From DASQPE01 sp964519805 (GTDB lineage: Bacteria; Gemmatimonadota; Gemmatimonadetes; Gemmatimonadales; GWC2-71-9), in NCBI GenBank assembly GCA_964519805.1, contig CAZFKN010000031.1:1-29790 (forward strand): a stretch of DNA of 29,790 nucleotides. Direction: 5' to 3'. Position numbers and translations under genes: made by a program. Every line of letters begins with the position of its first letter. The first letter of the stretch is position 1. Under the pieces are notes generated by a model. It ran no database searches. It was not told where the DNA came from and saw nothing but the letters and a program-made list of their open reading frames with translations. Shown piece by piece: positions 14,932 through 22,329 of the stretch.

Positions 14932-16016
14932 TGCTGCAGACGGTCGAGGTCCGGTTCAAGGGCACCCGCAAGGGGTACTTCACCTGGGCCGACGAGGCCC
15001 TGCCGCTCAGGCTGCAGGACGCGGTCATCGTCGAGGTCGAGCGGGGGAAGGATTTCGGGCGCATCACAGCCACCGGCGACGTGGCGAATCGAAAGTGCAC
15101 GTCCTGCAGCACGGGCTGCGCGATCGGCGAGGGCCCAGGCGACGCCCCCGCGCCCTCGGCAGACGAGCCGCTCAAGCCGGTCCTGCGCCGCGCCACTCCC
15201 GACGACATCCGCCAGCACAACGAAAGCCGCCGCTCCGAGGAAGACGTGCGGCGCAAGGTGCTCGAGCGGGTCCGGACGCACGCCCTCGCCATGAAGGTGA
15301 GCGACACCGAGTGGCAATGGGACCGGAACAAGCTCACCATCTATTTCACGGCGGAGAAGCGGGTGGACTTCCGCGCGCTAGTCCGCGATCTGGCCTCGGT
15401 GTTCCGCACCCGGATCGAGCTGCGGCAGATCGGCGTGCGTGACGAGGCGGCGCGGCTCTCGGGCGTAGGCCGCTGCGGGCGGGAATACTGTTGCTCGACC
15501 TGGCTCACCGAGCTGTCGCCGGTCAACCTCGGCCTCGCCAAGGACCAGCATCTCTCGCTCAATCCGTCGCAGATCTCCGGCGGCTGCGGCCGGCTGCTGT
15601 GCTGCCTCAAGTACGAGCACGAGTTCTACGTCACGGCACGCAAGCGCTTCCCCAAAGAGGGCAAGACGCTGCGCACGGCCGTCGGCGCCGAAAAGGTCGT
15701 CGCGGTGGACATCTTCCGGGAGCGCGTTTTCCTCAAGAGCGAGGAGGGCTCGCGCATCATCCCGCTCGTGCAGCTGCGCGAGGAAGTGGAGCGGCTGGGA
15801 GAGGTGCTGCCGACGCCGGAGAGCCGCCCCAAGCCGCTGCCGCTGCCCGAGGCCGCGGAGCTCGTCCCGACTCCCTCCACCAACGGTCACGGCCACACCA
15901 ACGGTCACGGCCACACCAACGGCGCGAGCCGCCCAGACGGCGCTCCTCGACGCCGGCGGCGCCGGCGCGGCGGCGGCCCCGGAGGTCCGGCCGGCCCGCC
16001 TCGGTCCGAGTCCTGA
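14931..16016 (+). CDS. PSP1 domain protein, RicT/YaaT-like
   Basis: The 361-residue protein matches the PSP1 family (Bacillus RicT/YaaT, part of a complex affecting RNase Y activity and RNA maturation). Core blocks are FTAEKRVDFRALVRDLA, RTRIELRQIGVRDEA, GRCGREYCC (Cys182, 187, 188), LAKDQHLSLNPSQISGGCGRLLCC (Cys219, 224, 225). It differs from Bacillus RicT in an N-terminal CTSCSTGC (Cys56, 59, 63) followed by an Ala/Pro insertion, and in a C-terminal tail with a repeated Asn-Gly-His motif and an Arg/Gly run that may bind RNA. ATG 14931 overlaps the accA stop. The metG GTG follows its stop with no gap. Function is by family analogy. Confidence 0.9.
   Translation: MLQTVEVRFKGTRKGYFTWADEALPLRLQDAVIVEVERGKDFGRITATGDVANRKCTSCSTGCAIGEGPGDAPAPSADEPLKPVLRRATPDDIRQHNESRRSEEDVRRKVLERVRTHALAMKVSDTEWQWDRNKLTIYFTAEKRVDFRALVRDLASVFRTRIELRQIGVRDEAARLSGVGRCGREYCCSTWLTELSPVNLGLAKDQHLSLNPSQISGGCGRLLCCLKYEHEFYVTARKRFPKEGKTLRTAVGAEKVVAVDIFRERVFLKSEEGSRIIPLVQLREEVERLGEVLPTPESRPKPLPLPEAAELVPTPSTNGHGHTNGHGHTNGASRPDGAPRRRRRRRGGGPGGPAGPPRSES
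15883..15918 (+). repeat. Two exact 18-base tandem units inside the PSP1 gene
   Basis: Two identical copies of ACGGTCACGGCCACACCA (15883-15900 and 15901-15918) encode a doubled six-residue Asn-Gly-His-Gly-His-Thr block in the low-complexity tail. Unit number may vary between strains because the length stays in frame. Confidence 0.85.
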
Positions 16017-17531
16017 GTGGCGAAGTTCTATCTCACGACCGCCATCGACTACTCCAATGGCGAGCCGCATCTTGGTCACGCCCTGGAGAAAGTCGGCGCA
16101 GACTGCATCGCCCGGTATCGGCGGCTCCGGGGCGACGCGGTGCACTTCCTCATGGGCATGGACGAGAACGCCCAGAAGGTGGCGCTGGCCGCCGAGCAGG
16201 CCGGAGTGCCGCCCGCGGAATGGGTGCGCACGCTCGCCGAGCGGTTCGACTCGACCTGGCGCCGGCTCCTCTGCTCCCACGACGACTGGATCCGCACCAC
16301 GGAGGCACGCCACCACCGCGGCACCGTCGCGCTGATCGAGCGCATCCGCGAGCGGAATCCCGACGACGTCTTCACCGGCGTCTACGAGGGACTCTACTGC
16401 ACCGGCTGCGAGGAGTTCAAGCAGGAGTCCCAGATCGTCGACGGACACTGCGAGGAGCATCCGAACCTCGAGCTGGTGCGGACCAAGGAGCGCAACTACT
16501 TCTTCCGCCTGAGTCGCTATCGCGATCAGATTCTCGATCTGATCCGTTCGGGCAGGTTCGCGGTCGAGCCGGCCATCCGCCGCAACGAAGTGGTGAAGGT
16601 GCTCGAGGCCGGGCTCCAGGACATCTCCATCTCCCGTCTGCGCCTCGCCTGGGGCATCCCCTTCCCCGGCGACCCCGACCAGACGGTCTACGTCTGGTTC
16701 GACGCCCTGATCAACTACCTCTCGGCGACGGGCTTTCCCGACCCGGGCTACGAGCGGCTGTGGCCGGCCGAGCTGCATGTGATCGGGAAGGGCATCACCC
16801 GATTCCACTGCATCATCTGGCCGGCCATGCTGCTGAGCGCCGGCGTGGCGCTCCCCCGGGAAGTGTGGGCCCATGGCTACGTGCAGTGGGGCGGTGCCAA
16901 GGTTTCCAAGTCGGCCGGAACCGCCGTCAGCCTGGACGACGCGATCGCCCGGCACGGGCCGGACGCGCTCCGGTACTTCCTGCTCCGGGAGGTCGGGTTC
17001 GAGGCCGACGGCAACTTCACCTGGGAACGGTTCGACGAGCGCTACACGGCGGACCTGGCTGACGGTCTCGGCAACCTGGCCTCGCGGTCGCTGGCCATGA
17101 TCGCCCGCTACCGGTCGGGCCAGGTGCCGGCCGGCGGGTCGGGAACGACCCTGGAGGCAGCCGGCCTGGCGGCCGTGGATCGGTATGCCGAGGCGATGGA
17201 CGTCCTGGACTTGCGGGGCGGTGCGGAGGCGGTCTTCGAGCTGGTAGGGAACGCCAATTTGTACGTGCAGCACGGCGCCCCGTGGACGCTGGCCAAGCAG
17301 GGGCGGGACGCGGACCTGGACGAGGTCCTGGGAAGCCTGGCGCGCTGTCTGTACCGCCTTGCCGTCCTGGCAGGACCCTTCATGCCGGGCAAGGCGCAAG
17401 CCCTGTGGCAGGCCCTTGGCGCGGTTGGGGAGGTCGGGGAGGCGCAGTGGGCTTCATTGGCGGCCCCCCCGACCCCAGGCATGGTTACCGCAAAACCTGA
17501 GGTGCTCTTTCCCAAGCCAGCACCAGCCTGA
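16017..17531 (+). CDS. metG: Methionyl-tRNA synthetase
   Basis: This class I aminoacyl-tRNA synthetase charges tRNA-Met. The 504 residues have the signature HLGH (His18-His21, HIGH motif), a zinc knob with YCTGCEEFKQ and GHCEEH (about 127-150), the WFDALINYL active-site segment and KVSKS (Lys295-Ser299, KMSKS motif). The C-terminal anticodon-binding helical domain ends near 495. There is no C-terminal EMAP-like tRNA-binding domain, so this is the short form. The GTG start immediately follows the TGA of the PSP1 gene (TGAGTG), implying coupled translation. A psp1-metG pairing recurs in several phyla. The GC skew in the last 100 bases (runs of G) is stronger than elsewhere, but the frame is intact. 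Confidence 0.97.
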   Translation: MAKFYLTTAIDYSNGEPHLGHALEKVGADCIARYRRLRGDAVHFLMGMDENAQKVALAAEQAGVPPAEWVRTLAERFDSTWRRLLCSHDDWIRTTEARHHRGTVALIERIRERNPDDVFTGVYEGLYCTGCEEFKQESQIVDGHCEEHPNLELVRTKERNYFFRLSRYRDQILDLIRSGRFAVEPAIRRNEVVKVLEAGLQDISISRLRLAWGIPFPGDPDQTVYVWFDALINYLSATGFPDPGYERLWPAELHVIGKGITRFHCIIWPAMLLSAGVALPREVWAHGYVQWGGAKVSKSAGTAVSLDDAIARHGPDALRYFLLREVGFEADGNFTWERFDERYTADLADGLGNLASRSLAMIARYRSGQVPAGGSGTTLEAAGLAAVDRYAEAMDVLDLRGGAEAVFELVGNANLYVQHGAPWTLAKQGRDADLDEVLGSLARCLYRLAVLAGPFMPGKAQALWQALGAVGEVGEAQWASLAAPPTPGMVTAKPEVLFPKPAPA

Positions 17532-17593
17532 GACTTAGGGATTTCGCTGTCAAACCACTGTGTGTCAAACGGTTATGCGACCGATGTCATGGG

Positions 17594-17622
17594 TTGACAA
17601 GGGTTTCGCCAGGCACGACTTT
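17594..17622 (+). promoter_or_regulatory. Candidate promoter upstream of the M23 gene
   Basis: A perfect -35 box TTGACA (17594-17599) is followed after 17 bases by GACTTT (17617-17622), which resembles the TACTTT -10 box of hisIE. If used, the mRNA would have a leader of about 160 bases containing the terminator-like structure at 17685-17730. The -10 match to the consensus is weak. Confidence 0.4.
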
Positions 17623-17684
17623 AGCCTACTCTCCGGGCCGGGATTCTCCCCCCGGTTTGACCGTTCTGGCCAGGCCTGGTCCCG

Positions 17685-17730
17685 ACGGCACACCCGGGCC
17701 CGCAGGCCCCGACTCTACAGGCCGTTTTTT
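17685..17730 (+). terminator. Terminator-like structure in the metG-M23 gap
   Basis: ACGGC (17685-17689) pairs with GCCGT (17721-17725), which runs straight into TTTTT (to 17730). The enclosed bases contain an inner GGGCC/GGCCC hairpin. This may end metG transcription or act as an attenuator if the promoter at 17594 is used. The outer stem is only 5 pairs, so confidence is limited. Confidence 0.42.
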
Positions 17731-17734
17731 GAGC

Positions 17735-17740
17735 TATAAC
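17735..17740 (+). promoter_or_regulatory. Candidate -10 box just upstream of the M23 leader ORF
   Basis: TATAAC matches five of six -10 consensus bases and is the most AT-rich spot of the gap. No -35 box is visible 16-18 bases upstream. A start about 7 bases downstream would fall within 2 bases of ATG 17749, giving a nearly leaderless mRNA. Confidence 0.3.
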
Positions 17741-17748
17741 CAGGAGTC

Positions 17749-17790
17749 ATGAGTGTCCCTGGACCCCTGTTCGTGTCGAGTATTCGCTGA
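17749..17790 (+). CDS. Possible 13-residue leader ORF coupled to the M23 gene
   Basis: ATG 17749 opens a 13-codon frame (MSVPGPLFVSSIR) whose TGA (17788-17790) overlaps the M23 ATG by one base (TGATG). An AGGAG lies only 2 bases before the ATG, which is closer than normal. A GTG at 17753 has better spacing from the same AGGAG and would give a 14-codon frame overlapping the M23 start. The M23 gene has no good ribosome site of its own, which favours coupling. This may still be chance. Confidence 0.35.
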   Translation: MSVPGPLFVSSIR

Positions 17791-18713
17791 TGCCTAAGCG
17801 CCGCTGGACCATCGTGCTCGTCCCCCAAGGTTCGGGGCCGTCCAAGGTGGTCGAATTGTCGCGGGGGGTGGTGAAGCTGGCCGCGGCCGTGGCAGTGGTG
17901 GTGGCTGTCGCCGCCGTTCTCCTCGGCTCGGCCACCGTGTCGCGCCGGATCGAGCTTTCCCGGACCACCAGGCTGGAGGACGAGAATTCCAGGCTGGCAC
18001 AAGAGCTGGGCGAGCTGCACAGCCGGCTGACGACGCTCTCCGACACGATCGCCCGGATCTCCCAGCGGGACGCCAAGGTTCGTCTGCTCGCCAACCTCGA
18101 CCCGATCAGCCCGCAGGTGCAGGCGGCCGGTATCGGCGGCCCCGCGGCGCCGCCTTCACCCGGCAGCCTCGGCACGCAGTTGCTCCGGAAAGCGGCCGAC
18201 GTGCGGGTCGACGCCAACGCGCTGATCCGCCGGGCCAACCTGCTGGCCGCGTCGTTCAGCGCCGCAGCCGACAGCCTCGCTGCCCACAGTGAGCGCCTGG
18301 CGGCGACCCCGTCCATCATGCCGACCCAGGGCTGGCTCTCGAGCGCCTTCGCGGCGATGCGGGAGCATCCGATCCTGCACATCGCGCGGCCGCATGAGGG
18401 GATCGACGTATCGGCCCCGATGGGGACCCCCATCGAGGCGCCGGCGGCCGGTGTCGTCCGGTCGACCGGCTGGGAAGCCGGCTACGGCAACACGATCGAG
18501 ATCGACCACGGGTTCGGCATCGTTACCCGGTTCGCCCACACGTCGCGCATCCTGGTTCACCAGGGGCAGCACGTGCAGCGTGGCGAACGGATCGCCCTCG
18601 TGGGCAATTCAGGCCTGGCGACCGGTCCGCACCTTCACTACGAGGTGCACGTCAACGGTCGCCCAGTGGATCCCCTCCACTACGTGATGCCGGACAACGT
18701 GGTCAGCGATTGA
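17790..18713 (+). CDS. M23 family metallopeptidase (LytM), membrane-anchored
   Basis: The 307-residue protein has a short cytoplasmic N-terminus, one transmembrane helix (about 28-48), a coiled coil (about 52-95), a low-complexity region, and a C-terminal M23 domain (about 195-300). It probably acts on peptidoglycan cross-bridges in the periplasm, or activates another hydrolase. The zinc site is complete: HEGID (His202, Asp206) and HLHYE (His281 catalytic, His283 ligand). GYGNTIEIDHG and GLATGPHLHYEVHVNG are typical. The coiled coil plus LytM layout is like EnvC/NlpD or MepM-type proteins, but it cannot be assigned to one. Its stop is 28 bases from the stop of the convergent lemA gene. Confidence 0.93.
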   Translation: MPKRRWTIVLVPQGSGPSKVVELSRGVVKLAAAVAVVVAVAAVLLGSATVSRRIELSRTTRLEDENSRLAQELGELHSRLTTLSDTIARISQRDAKVRLLANLDPISPQVQAAGIGGPAAPPSPGSLGTQLLRKAADVRVDANALIRRANLLAASFSAAADSLAAHSERLAATPSIMPTQGWLSSAFAAMREHPILHIARPHEGIDVSAPMGTPIEAPAAGVVRSTGWEAGYGNTIEIDHGFGIVTRFAHTSRILVHQGQHVQRGERIALVGNSGLATGPHLHYEVHVNGRPVDPLHYVMPDNVVSD

Positions 18714-18741
18714 CCGCTCTTCCCCTCCCACAGATCCCGAC

Positions 18742-19311
18742 CTAGAACTTCACCTTCGGAGCCCCCTGGGCTTCCGCTTCGGCTTTGAAGTATGGCCGTG
18801 GCCTGGCGAGCCCGAAGACTTTGGCCGTCAGGTTGTAGGGGAACCGCCGGATGTAGGCGTTGAAATCCCCGACGGCCGTGTTGTAGTCGGTACGGGCGAC
18901 AGCGACCCGGTTTTCCGTCCCCTCCAGCTGATCCTGTAGCTGCTTGAAGTTTTCGCTCGACCGGAGCTGCGGGTAGTTCTCCGAGATCGCCAGAAGCCGC
19001 GCCAGGCCGGCGCTCAACTGATCGTTCGCGGCCGCCATGCCCTCGACGTCCTTCGCCTGCACCGCGCCCGAGAGGCGGGCGCGGGCGTTCGCGATCGAGA
19101 TGAAAACGGTGTCCTCCTGCTTGGTGATCCCCTTGACCGTCTCCACCAGGTTGGGGATGAGATCGGCCCGGCGCTGGAGCTGGGTCTCGATCTGACCCTG
19201 GGCCTGGTTCACCCGCTCGTCCAGCGATTGGATGGTGTTGTAGCCGCACCCCGCCGTGAAGAGCAGTGCGACGCCGAGGAGCGTCCCGCGGGACCGCCTG
19301 ATCCGCTTCAT
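18742..19311 (-). CDS. lemA: LemA family lipoprotein
   Basis: The 189-residue protein has a lipoprotein signal (basic MKRIRRSRG, lipobox FTAGC, Cys22) and a helical LemA domain with the hallmark segments YNTIQSLDERVNQAQGQIETQ, RRADLIPNLVETVKG, NARARL, and the C-terminal YNTAVGDFNAYIRRFPYN. LemA proteins are widespread, extracytoplasmic and of unclear function, and often sit beside TPM-domain proteins as here. ATG 19311 overlaps the stop of the nucleotidyltransferase gene (ATGA, 19308-19311). It is the last gene of a three-gene minus-strand operon. Confidence 0.94.
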   Translation of the reverse strand: MKRIRRSRGTLLGVALLFTAGCGYNTIQSLDERVNQAQGQIETQLQRRADLIPNLVETVKGITKQEDTVFISIANARARLSGAVQAKDVEGMAAANDQLSAGLARLLAISENYPQLRSSENFKQLQDQLEGTENRVAVARTDYNTAVGDFNAYIRRFPYNLTAKVFGLARPRPYFKAEAEAQGAPKVKF

Positions 19312-20027
19312 GAGTGCTGATCTCCCAGCTGGAGTTGGTCGGTGAACCGTGCCGTACGATCCACAGCGTCGAGGTACGCCTCGAAGTCCCGGCCGGCGAG
19401 CGGGGCCCCGCGTGACACCCGGCAGGCGAGCACACGCAGCACCGGGGCGGGGTCGAACCCCACCAGTGCGCCGGCGCTTTCGATCACGGCGCGCGGATCG
19501 GCCGGCGCCGGGCGGTTGACGAGGATCAACAGGCACCGAAGGAACACGACGATGGCCGGGATCGTCGTGCCCGCCCACTGACCCAGCTTCTTCTCGCCGT
19601 GGGTAAGGTATCGCTGGCGGAGACGCAGCAGCTTGCCGCGGAACTCCTTCTCCAGAGCGCGCCGCAGGTCCGCGGGCTCCGCCCGGACCTGCGAGACGAG
19701 GTCCGGACCGCGGAGAACCTCGTGCGCGGCGCGCAGATCGCAGATCTCGATCGAGAAGACGTCGGAGCCGTGCAGCCACTCGTCTCGGCTCAGCACGAGC
19801 GGCAGGACCGGCATCGTCCGGCGCCAGCGCAAGAACGCGGGCGCGAGCCGGGCGAGCGAGGCGGGATCGGCACGCTCGACGATCAGCATGAGGTTCACGT
19901 CCGAGTGTCCCTGGACGTAGTCGCCGCGGGCGGCGGAGCCGAAGAGGATCGCCGTGTACGTGGCGCCGAGCACGGCGTCCACGTCGGCGAGAAACGGATC
20001 CACCATGCGCCGGACCGCGTCGAGCAT
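19308..20027 (-). CDS. Nucleotidyltransferase-fold protein with an altered DxD
   Basis: The 239-residue protein has an N-terminal nucleotidyltransferase motif FGSAARGDYVQGHSDVNLMLI (Gly30, Ser31, Asp43, Asn45), in which the second metal-binding Asp of the usual SDxDL is Asn. The rest is helical, with a hydrophobic stretch near 170-190 (AIVVFLRCLLILV), and may be a substrate or HEPN-like helical region. ATG 20027 overlaps the TPM gene stop (TGATG). The longer upstream frame is an Arg-rich shadow of the glycine tail of the TPM gene and was rejected. The partner genes act outside the cytoplasm, so the role of a cytosolic enzyme here is unclear. A substrate is not assignable. Confidence 0.82.
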   Translation of the reverse strand: MLDAVRRMVDPFLADVDAVLGATYTAILFGSAARGDYVQGHSDVNLMLIVERADPASLARLAPAFLRWRRTMPVLPLVLSRDEWLHGSDVFSIEICDLRAAHEVLRGPDLVSQVRAEPADLRRALEKEFRGKLLRLRQRYLTHGEKKLGQWAGTTIPAIVVFLRCLLILVNRPAPADPRAVIESAGALVGFDPAPVLRVLACRVSRGAPLAGRDFEAYLDAVDRTARFTDQLQLGDQHS

Positions 20028-20857
20028 CAGAACCGTCCCCCCGAGCCACCCCCGCTGAAGCCGCCGCCGCCGCCGAACCCGCCGAAGCCTCCTCCACCGC
20101 CTCCGCCCCACCCGCCGCCACCACCCCATCCACCGCCGATCCACGGACCGCCGCCCCAATATATGCGGCCCCTTCCTCCTCGGACGGCACGCTGAATCAG
20201 CCCCGTGACGATGAAGAACACGAGAAAGAGAACCAGCGGCAGCCAGTTGGGCAGCGTCACCTCGTCGACGGCGTGGGGCACCCGGTAGGCAGTCAGCGTC
20301 GAGTCGCTCACGCCGAATCCTTCGGCGATGACGCTTGTGAGTGCGCGCACGCCGGCGAGCATCGCGGCGTCGTAGTGCTCGTCGGACAAGAGCGGCCCCA
20401 TGATCTCGCGCCGGATGCGACCGGCCGTGGCGTCGGTGACGATGCCCTCGAGCCCCTGTCCGACCTCGATCCGCAGGTGGCCGGTGTTGGGCGCGCGGTT
20501 CTGGCGCGGCACCAGGAGGAGCACCAGGCCCGCATTGCGTCGGGCGTCACCGATGGCGGCTCGGGATCCGACGCCCCATGCGCGCCCGATCGTGAGCGCG
20601 ACTTCGGCCTCGTCCCGGTCGTCGATCGTGGGGAGGGTGACGACGGCGACCTCGGCGCCAGTGGCCTCGCGAAGCCGCGTCAGCAGCGACTCGATGGTCG
20701 ATCGGGTGGACGCGTCCAAGACGCCGGCCACATCCGTGACGAAGCCGGCGGGACGCGCTGGAAACAGCCGGGTGACGGCATCCTGCTGCGCGACCAGCGC
20801 GGTCGCGGCGGCGAGTTGAAGCGCCATCCCGGCGGCGATAGCTTTGAGCGGTGTCAC
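20027..20857 (-). CDS. TPM domain protein, YgcG-like, with glycine-rich tail
   Basis: The 276-residue protein has a signal peptide (MTPLKAIAAGMALQLAAATALVAQ), a TPM domain (about 35-175: VTDVAGVLDASTRSTIESLL, TGAEVAVVTLPTI, AWGVGSRA, NAGLVLLLVP, VGQGLEG), one transmembrane helix (about 204-222) and a C-terminal tail made almost only of Gly, Phe, Trp and Ser. This is the YgcG architecture; related domains are linked to envelope stress and photosystem repair. The start is GTG 20857. It is first in the operon with the nucleotidyltransferase and lemA. Its start overlaps the start of the divergent lipoprotein gene by 7 bases. Confidence 0.92.
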   Translation of the reverse strand: MTPLKAIAAGMALQLAAATALVAQQDAVTRLFPARPAGFVTDVAGVLDASTRSTIESLLTRLREATGAEVAVVTLPTIDDRDEAEVALTIGRAWGVGSRAAIGDARRNAGLVLLLVPRQNRAPNTGHLRIEVGQGLEGIVTDATAGRIRREIMGPLLSDEHYDAAMLAGVRALTSVIAEGFGVSDSTLTAYRVPHAVDEVTLPNWLPLVLFLVFFIVTGLIQRAVRGGRGRIYWGGGPWIGGGWGGGGGWGGGGGGGFGGFGGGGGFSGGGSGGRF

Positions 20858-21597
20858 GTTCCTGGCTGCTCCTCATCCTGGCCGTCGCCGCCTGCGAGCA
20901 GCGGCCGCGGGACGTTGCCGTCCGGGTCTCGATTCCCGGGCCCGACTCGGTCGCCGCGCCGGTCGCGGGTATCGGCCTCGTGGCACTCCCCTACGATCGT
21001 GACAGCGTGCTCCACGCGCTCGAGGCCCGGGCGCGCTCGCCGCGCCCCTCGACCACGCAGCTCGACAGCCTCTTCCAGCAGTTCCGCGGTCCGTTCGCCG
21101 AGTACGCGAGCACCAGCTTCGCGGCCGACAAGCTCCGCGGCGACCTGGCCGCGCTCAAGCACCACCTCGACTCCCTCCCGCGCAACGCGCCCGAATACCG
21201 CGACCTGTACGCACGATTCGGCCAGCAAAGTGCCGCGCTCACCACCGCCGAGAAGCGCGAAACCGTCGCGCGAATCGCGCTCGCGGATGCGCGGACCAAG
21301 TTCGTCGCCCGCAGCGACAGCCTCCGCACCCGGATCAGGATGTGGGAAGATAGCACCTACCAGGGGTACGACAGCATCGTGCGCGGGCTCACGAATGCGC
21401 GCCGGCGCTCGCCCGTCGCCGACACGACCGGCGTGGACGGCTGGGCCCATCTCCGACTGGAGGGTGGCCCCTGGTGGATCTATGCTCGCTCGTGGGACGC
21501 GACCGATCCGAATGCCGAGTGGTACTGGAACGTGCCGGTGAACGGCGACACGATTCAGCTGACGCCGGCCGCCGGCGCTCGGCGCCCCAAGTATTGA
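20851..21597 (+). CDS. Hypothetical lipoprotein
   Basis: I do not recognise a family. The 248-residue product has a short lipoprotein signal (MSRSWLLLILAVAAC, Cys15), a helical middle region rich in Asp-Ser-Leu (about 50-175) with heptad-like spacing, and a C-terminal part with many Trp (GWAHLRLEGGPWWIYARSW, EWYWNVPVNGD) likely to form strands. GTG 20851 is needed to keep the signal peptide and overlaps the divergent TPM gene start. The DsbA-like gene follows after 8 bases and is probably co-transcribed. The protein probably faces the periplasm. Confidence 0.75.
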   Translation: MSRSWLLLILAVAACEQRPRDVAVRVSIPGPDSVAAPVAGIGLVALPYDRDSVLHALEARARSPRPSTTQLDSLFQQFRGPFAEYASTSFAADKLRGDLAALKHHLDSLPRNAPEYRDLYARFGQQSAALTTAEKRETVARIALADARTKFVARSDSLRTRIRMWEDSTYQGYDSIVRGLTNARRRSPVADTTGVDGWAHLRLEGGPWWIYARSWDATDPNAEWYWNVPVNGDTIQLTPAAGARRPKY

Positions 21598-21605
21598 GGT
21601 CCCCG

Positions 21606-22274
21606 ATGACGATCACGACTCGACCGCTCCGGGGTCTCGCCCTGGCCGTCCTGCTCGGTGGTGCGCCGGCCCGGGTCGCGCTCGCGCAGGCCACGGCGCA
21701 GAGCAGCAGCCAGGACGCGGCCACGAAGAACACTCTGGGCGAGCGCTCGCTGGGCTCGGCGACGGCACCGGTCACGGTCTACGAGATGTCGGACTTCCAG
21801 TGCCCGTACTGCCGCCGGCACGCGACGGACGTCTTCCCCCTGCTCGACCAGACGTTCATCAAGACCGGCAAGGTGCGCTGGGTCTTCATCAACTTCCCGC
21901 TCACGTCGATTCACCCGAATGCGGCCGCCGCGGCGGAGCTGGCGCTCTGCGGAGCCCGCCTCGGCAAGTTCTGGCGGGTGCACGACCTGCTCTTCAAGTA
22001 TCAGGACACGTGGGCTCCGCTCAAGGAGCCGGGGCCTTTCCTGCTCTCGCTGGCCGACTCCGCGTCGGTGCCCCACCAGGCAATGGAGGCGTGCCTCACG
22101 ACCGGCATCGCCAGACCCGAGATCGAGGCCGACGTCGACGGCGCCCGGCGCTCGGGGGCGCAGAGCACACCGACGTTCTATATCGAGGGGGGGTTGCTGG
22201 TGGGCGCGCAGCCGCCGGACGTGTGGAAGCAGATATTGGATTCAATTTACGCCGCGAAGACAAGTAAGAAGTGA
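21606..22274 (+). CDS. Periplasmic DsbA-like thioredoxin-fold oxidoreductase
   Basis: The 222-residue protein has a signal peptide (Arg-containing N-terminus, hydrophobic core, ALAQ near 27), and a thioredoxin fold with the active site CPYC (Cys66, Cys69) preceded by VYEMSDFQ, a DsbA-type helical insertion (about 105-165) and the cis-Pro loop STPTFYI. It belongs to the DsbA/DSBA-like thioredoxin group (often called thioredoxin domain or DsbG-like) that makes or reshuffles disulfides in the periplasm. ATG 21606 follows the lipoprotein stop by 8 bases. The last codons and the stop lie within the first two units of the heptamer element at 22264. Confidence 0.92.
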   Translation: MTITTRPLRGLALAVLLGGAPARVALAQATAQSSSQDAATKNTLGERSLGSATAPVTVYEMSDFQCPYCRRHATDVFPLLDQTFIKTGKVRWVFINFPLTSIHPNAAAAAELALCGARLGKFWRVHDLLFKYQDTWAPLKEPGPFLLSLADSASVPHQAMEACLTTGIARPEIEADVDGARRSGAQSTPTFYIEGGLLVGAQPPDVWKQILDSIYAAKTSKK

Positions 22275-22327
22275 GAAGTGAGAGGTGAGAAGGAAAACGA
22301 CACGTCTCACTACTGCTCACTTCTCGC
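22264..22327. repeat. Heptamer inverted-repeat element between convergent genes
   Basis: The left arm (22264-22293) is GTAAGAA, GTGAGAA, GTGAGAG, GTGAGAA, then GG. The right arm (22304-22327) is GTCTCAC, TACTGCTCAC (3 extra bases) and TTCTCGC, roughly complementary to the left. The four-unit-plus-GG layout equals that of the element at 10386, but the heptamer itself is different, and the right arm differs in step. The stop of the DsbA-like gene lies in the second unit. The CPBP gene stop is 2 bases after the right arm, so a folded transcript could act as a terminator on both strands. Confidence 0.8.
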
Positions 22328-22329
22328 TG

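Noticed and set aside
17453..17480. Possible frameshift near the end of metG because of homopolymer runs
   Set aside because: The frame continues to a normal stop at 17531 and the catalytic and anticodon-binding parts are complete.
17670..17679. Palindrome CCAGGCCTGG in the metG-M23 gap as an operator
   Set aside because: A single GC-rich 10-base palindrome with no second copy; expected by chance at this composition.
20028..20159. Longer start for the nucleotidyltransferase gene giving an Arg/Trp-rich N-terminus
   Set aside because: The extension is the out-of-frame reading of the glycine-rich tail of the TPM gene; ATG 20027 with TGATG coupling is far better.
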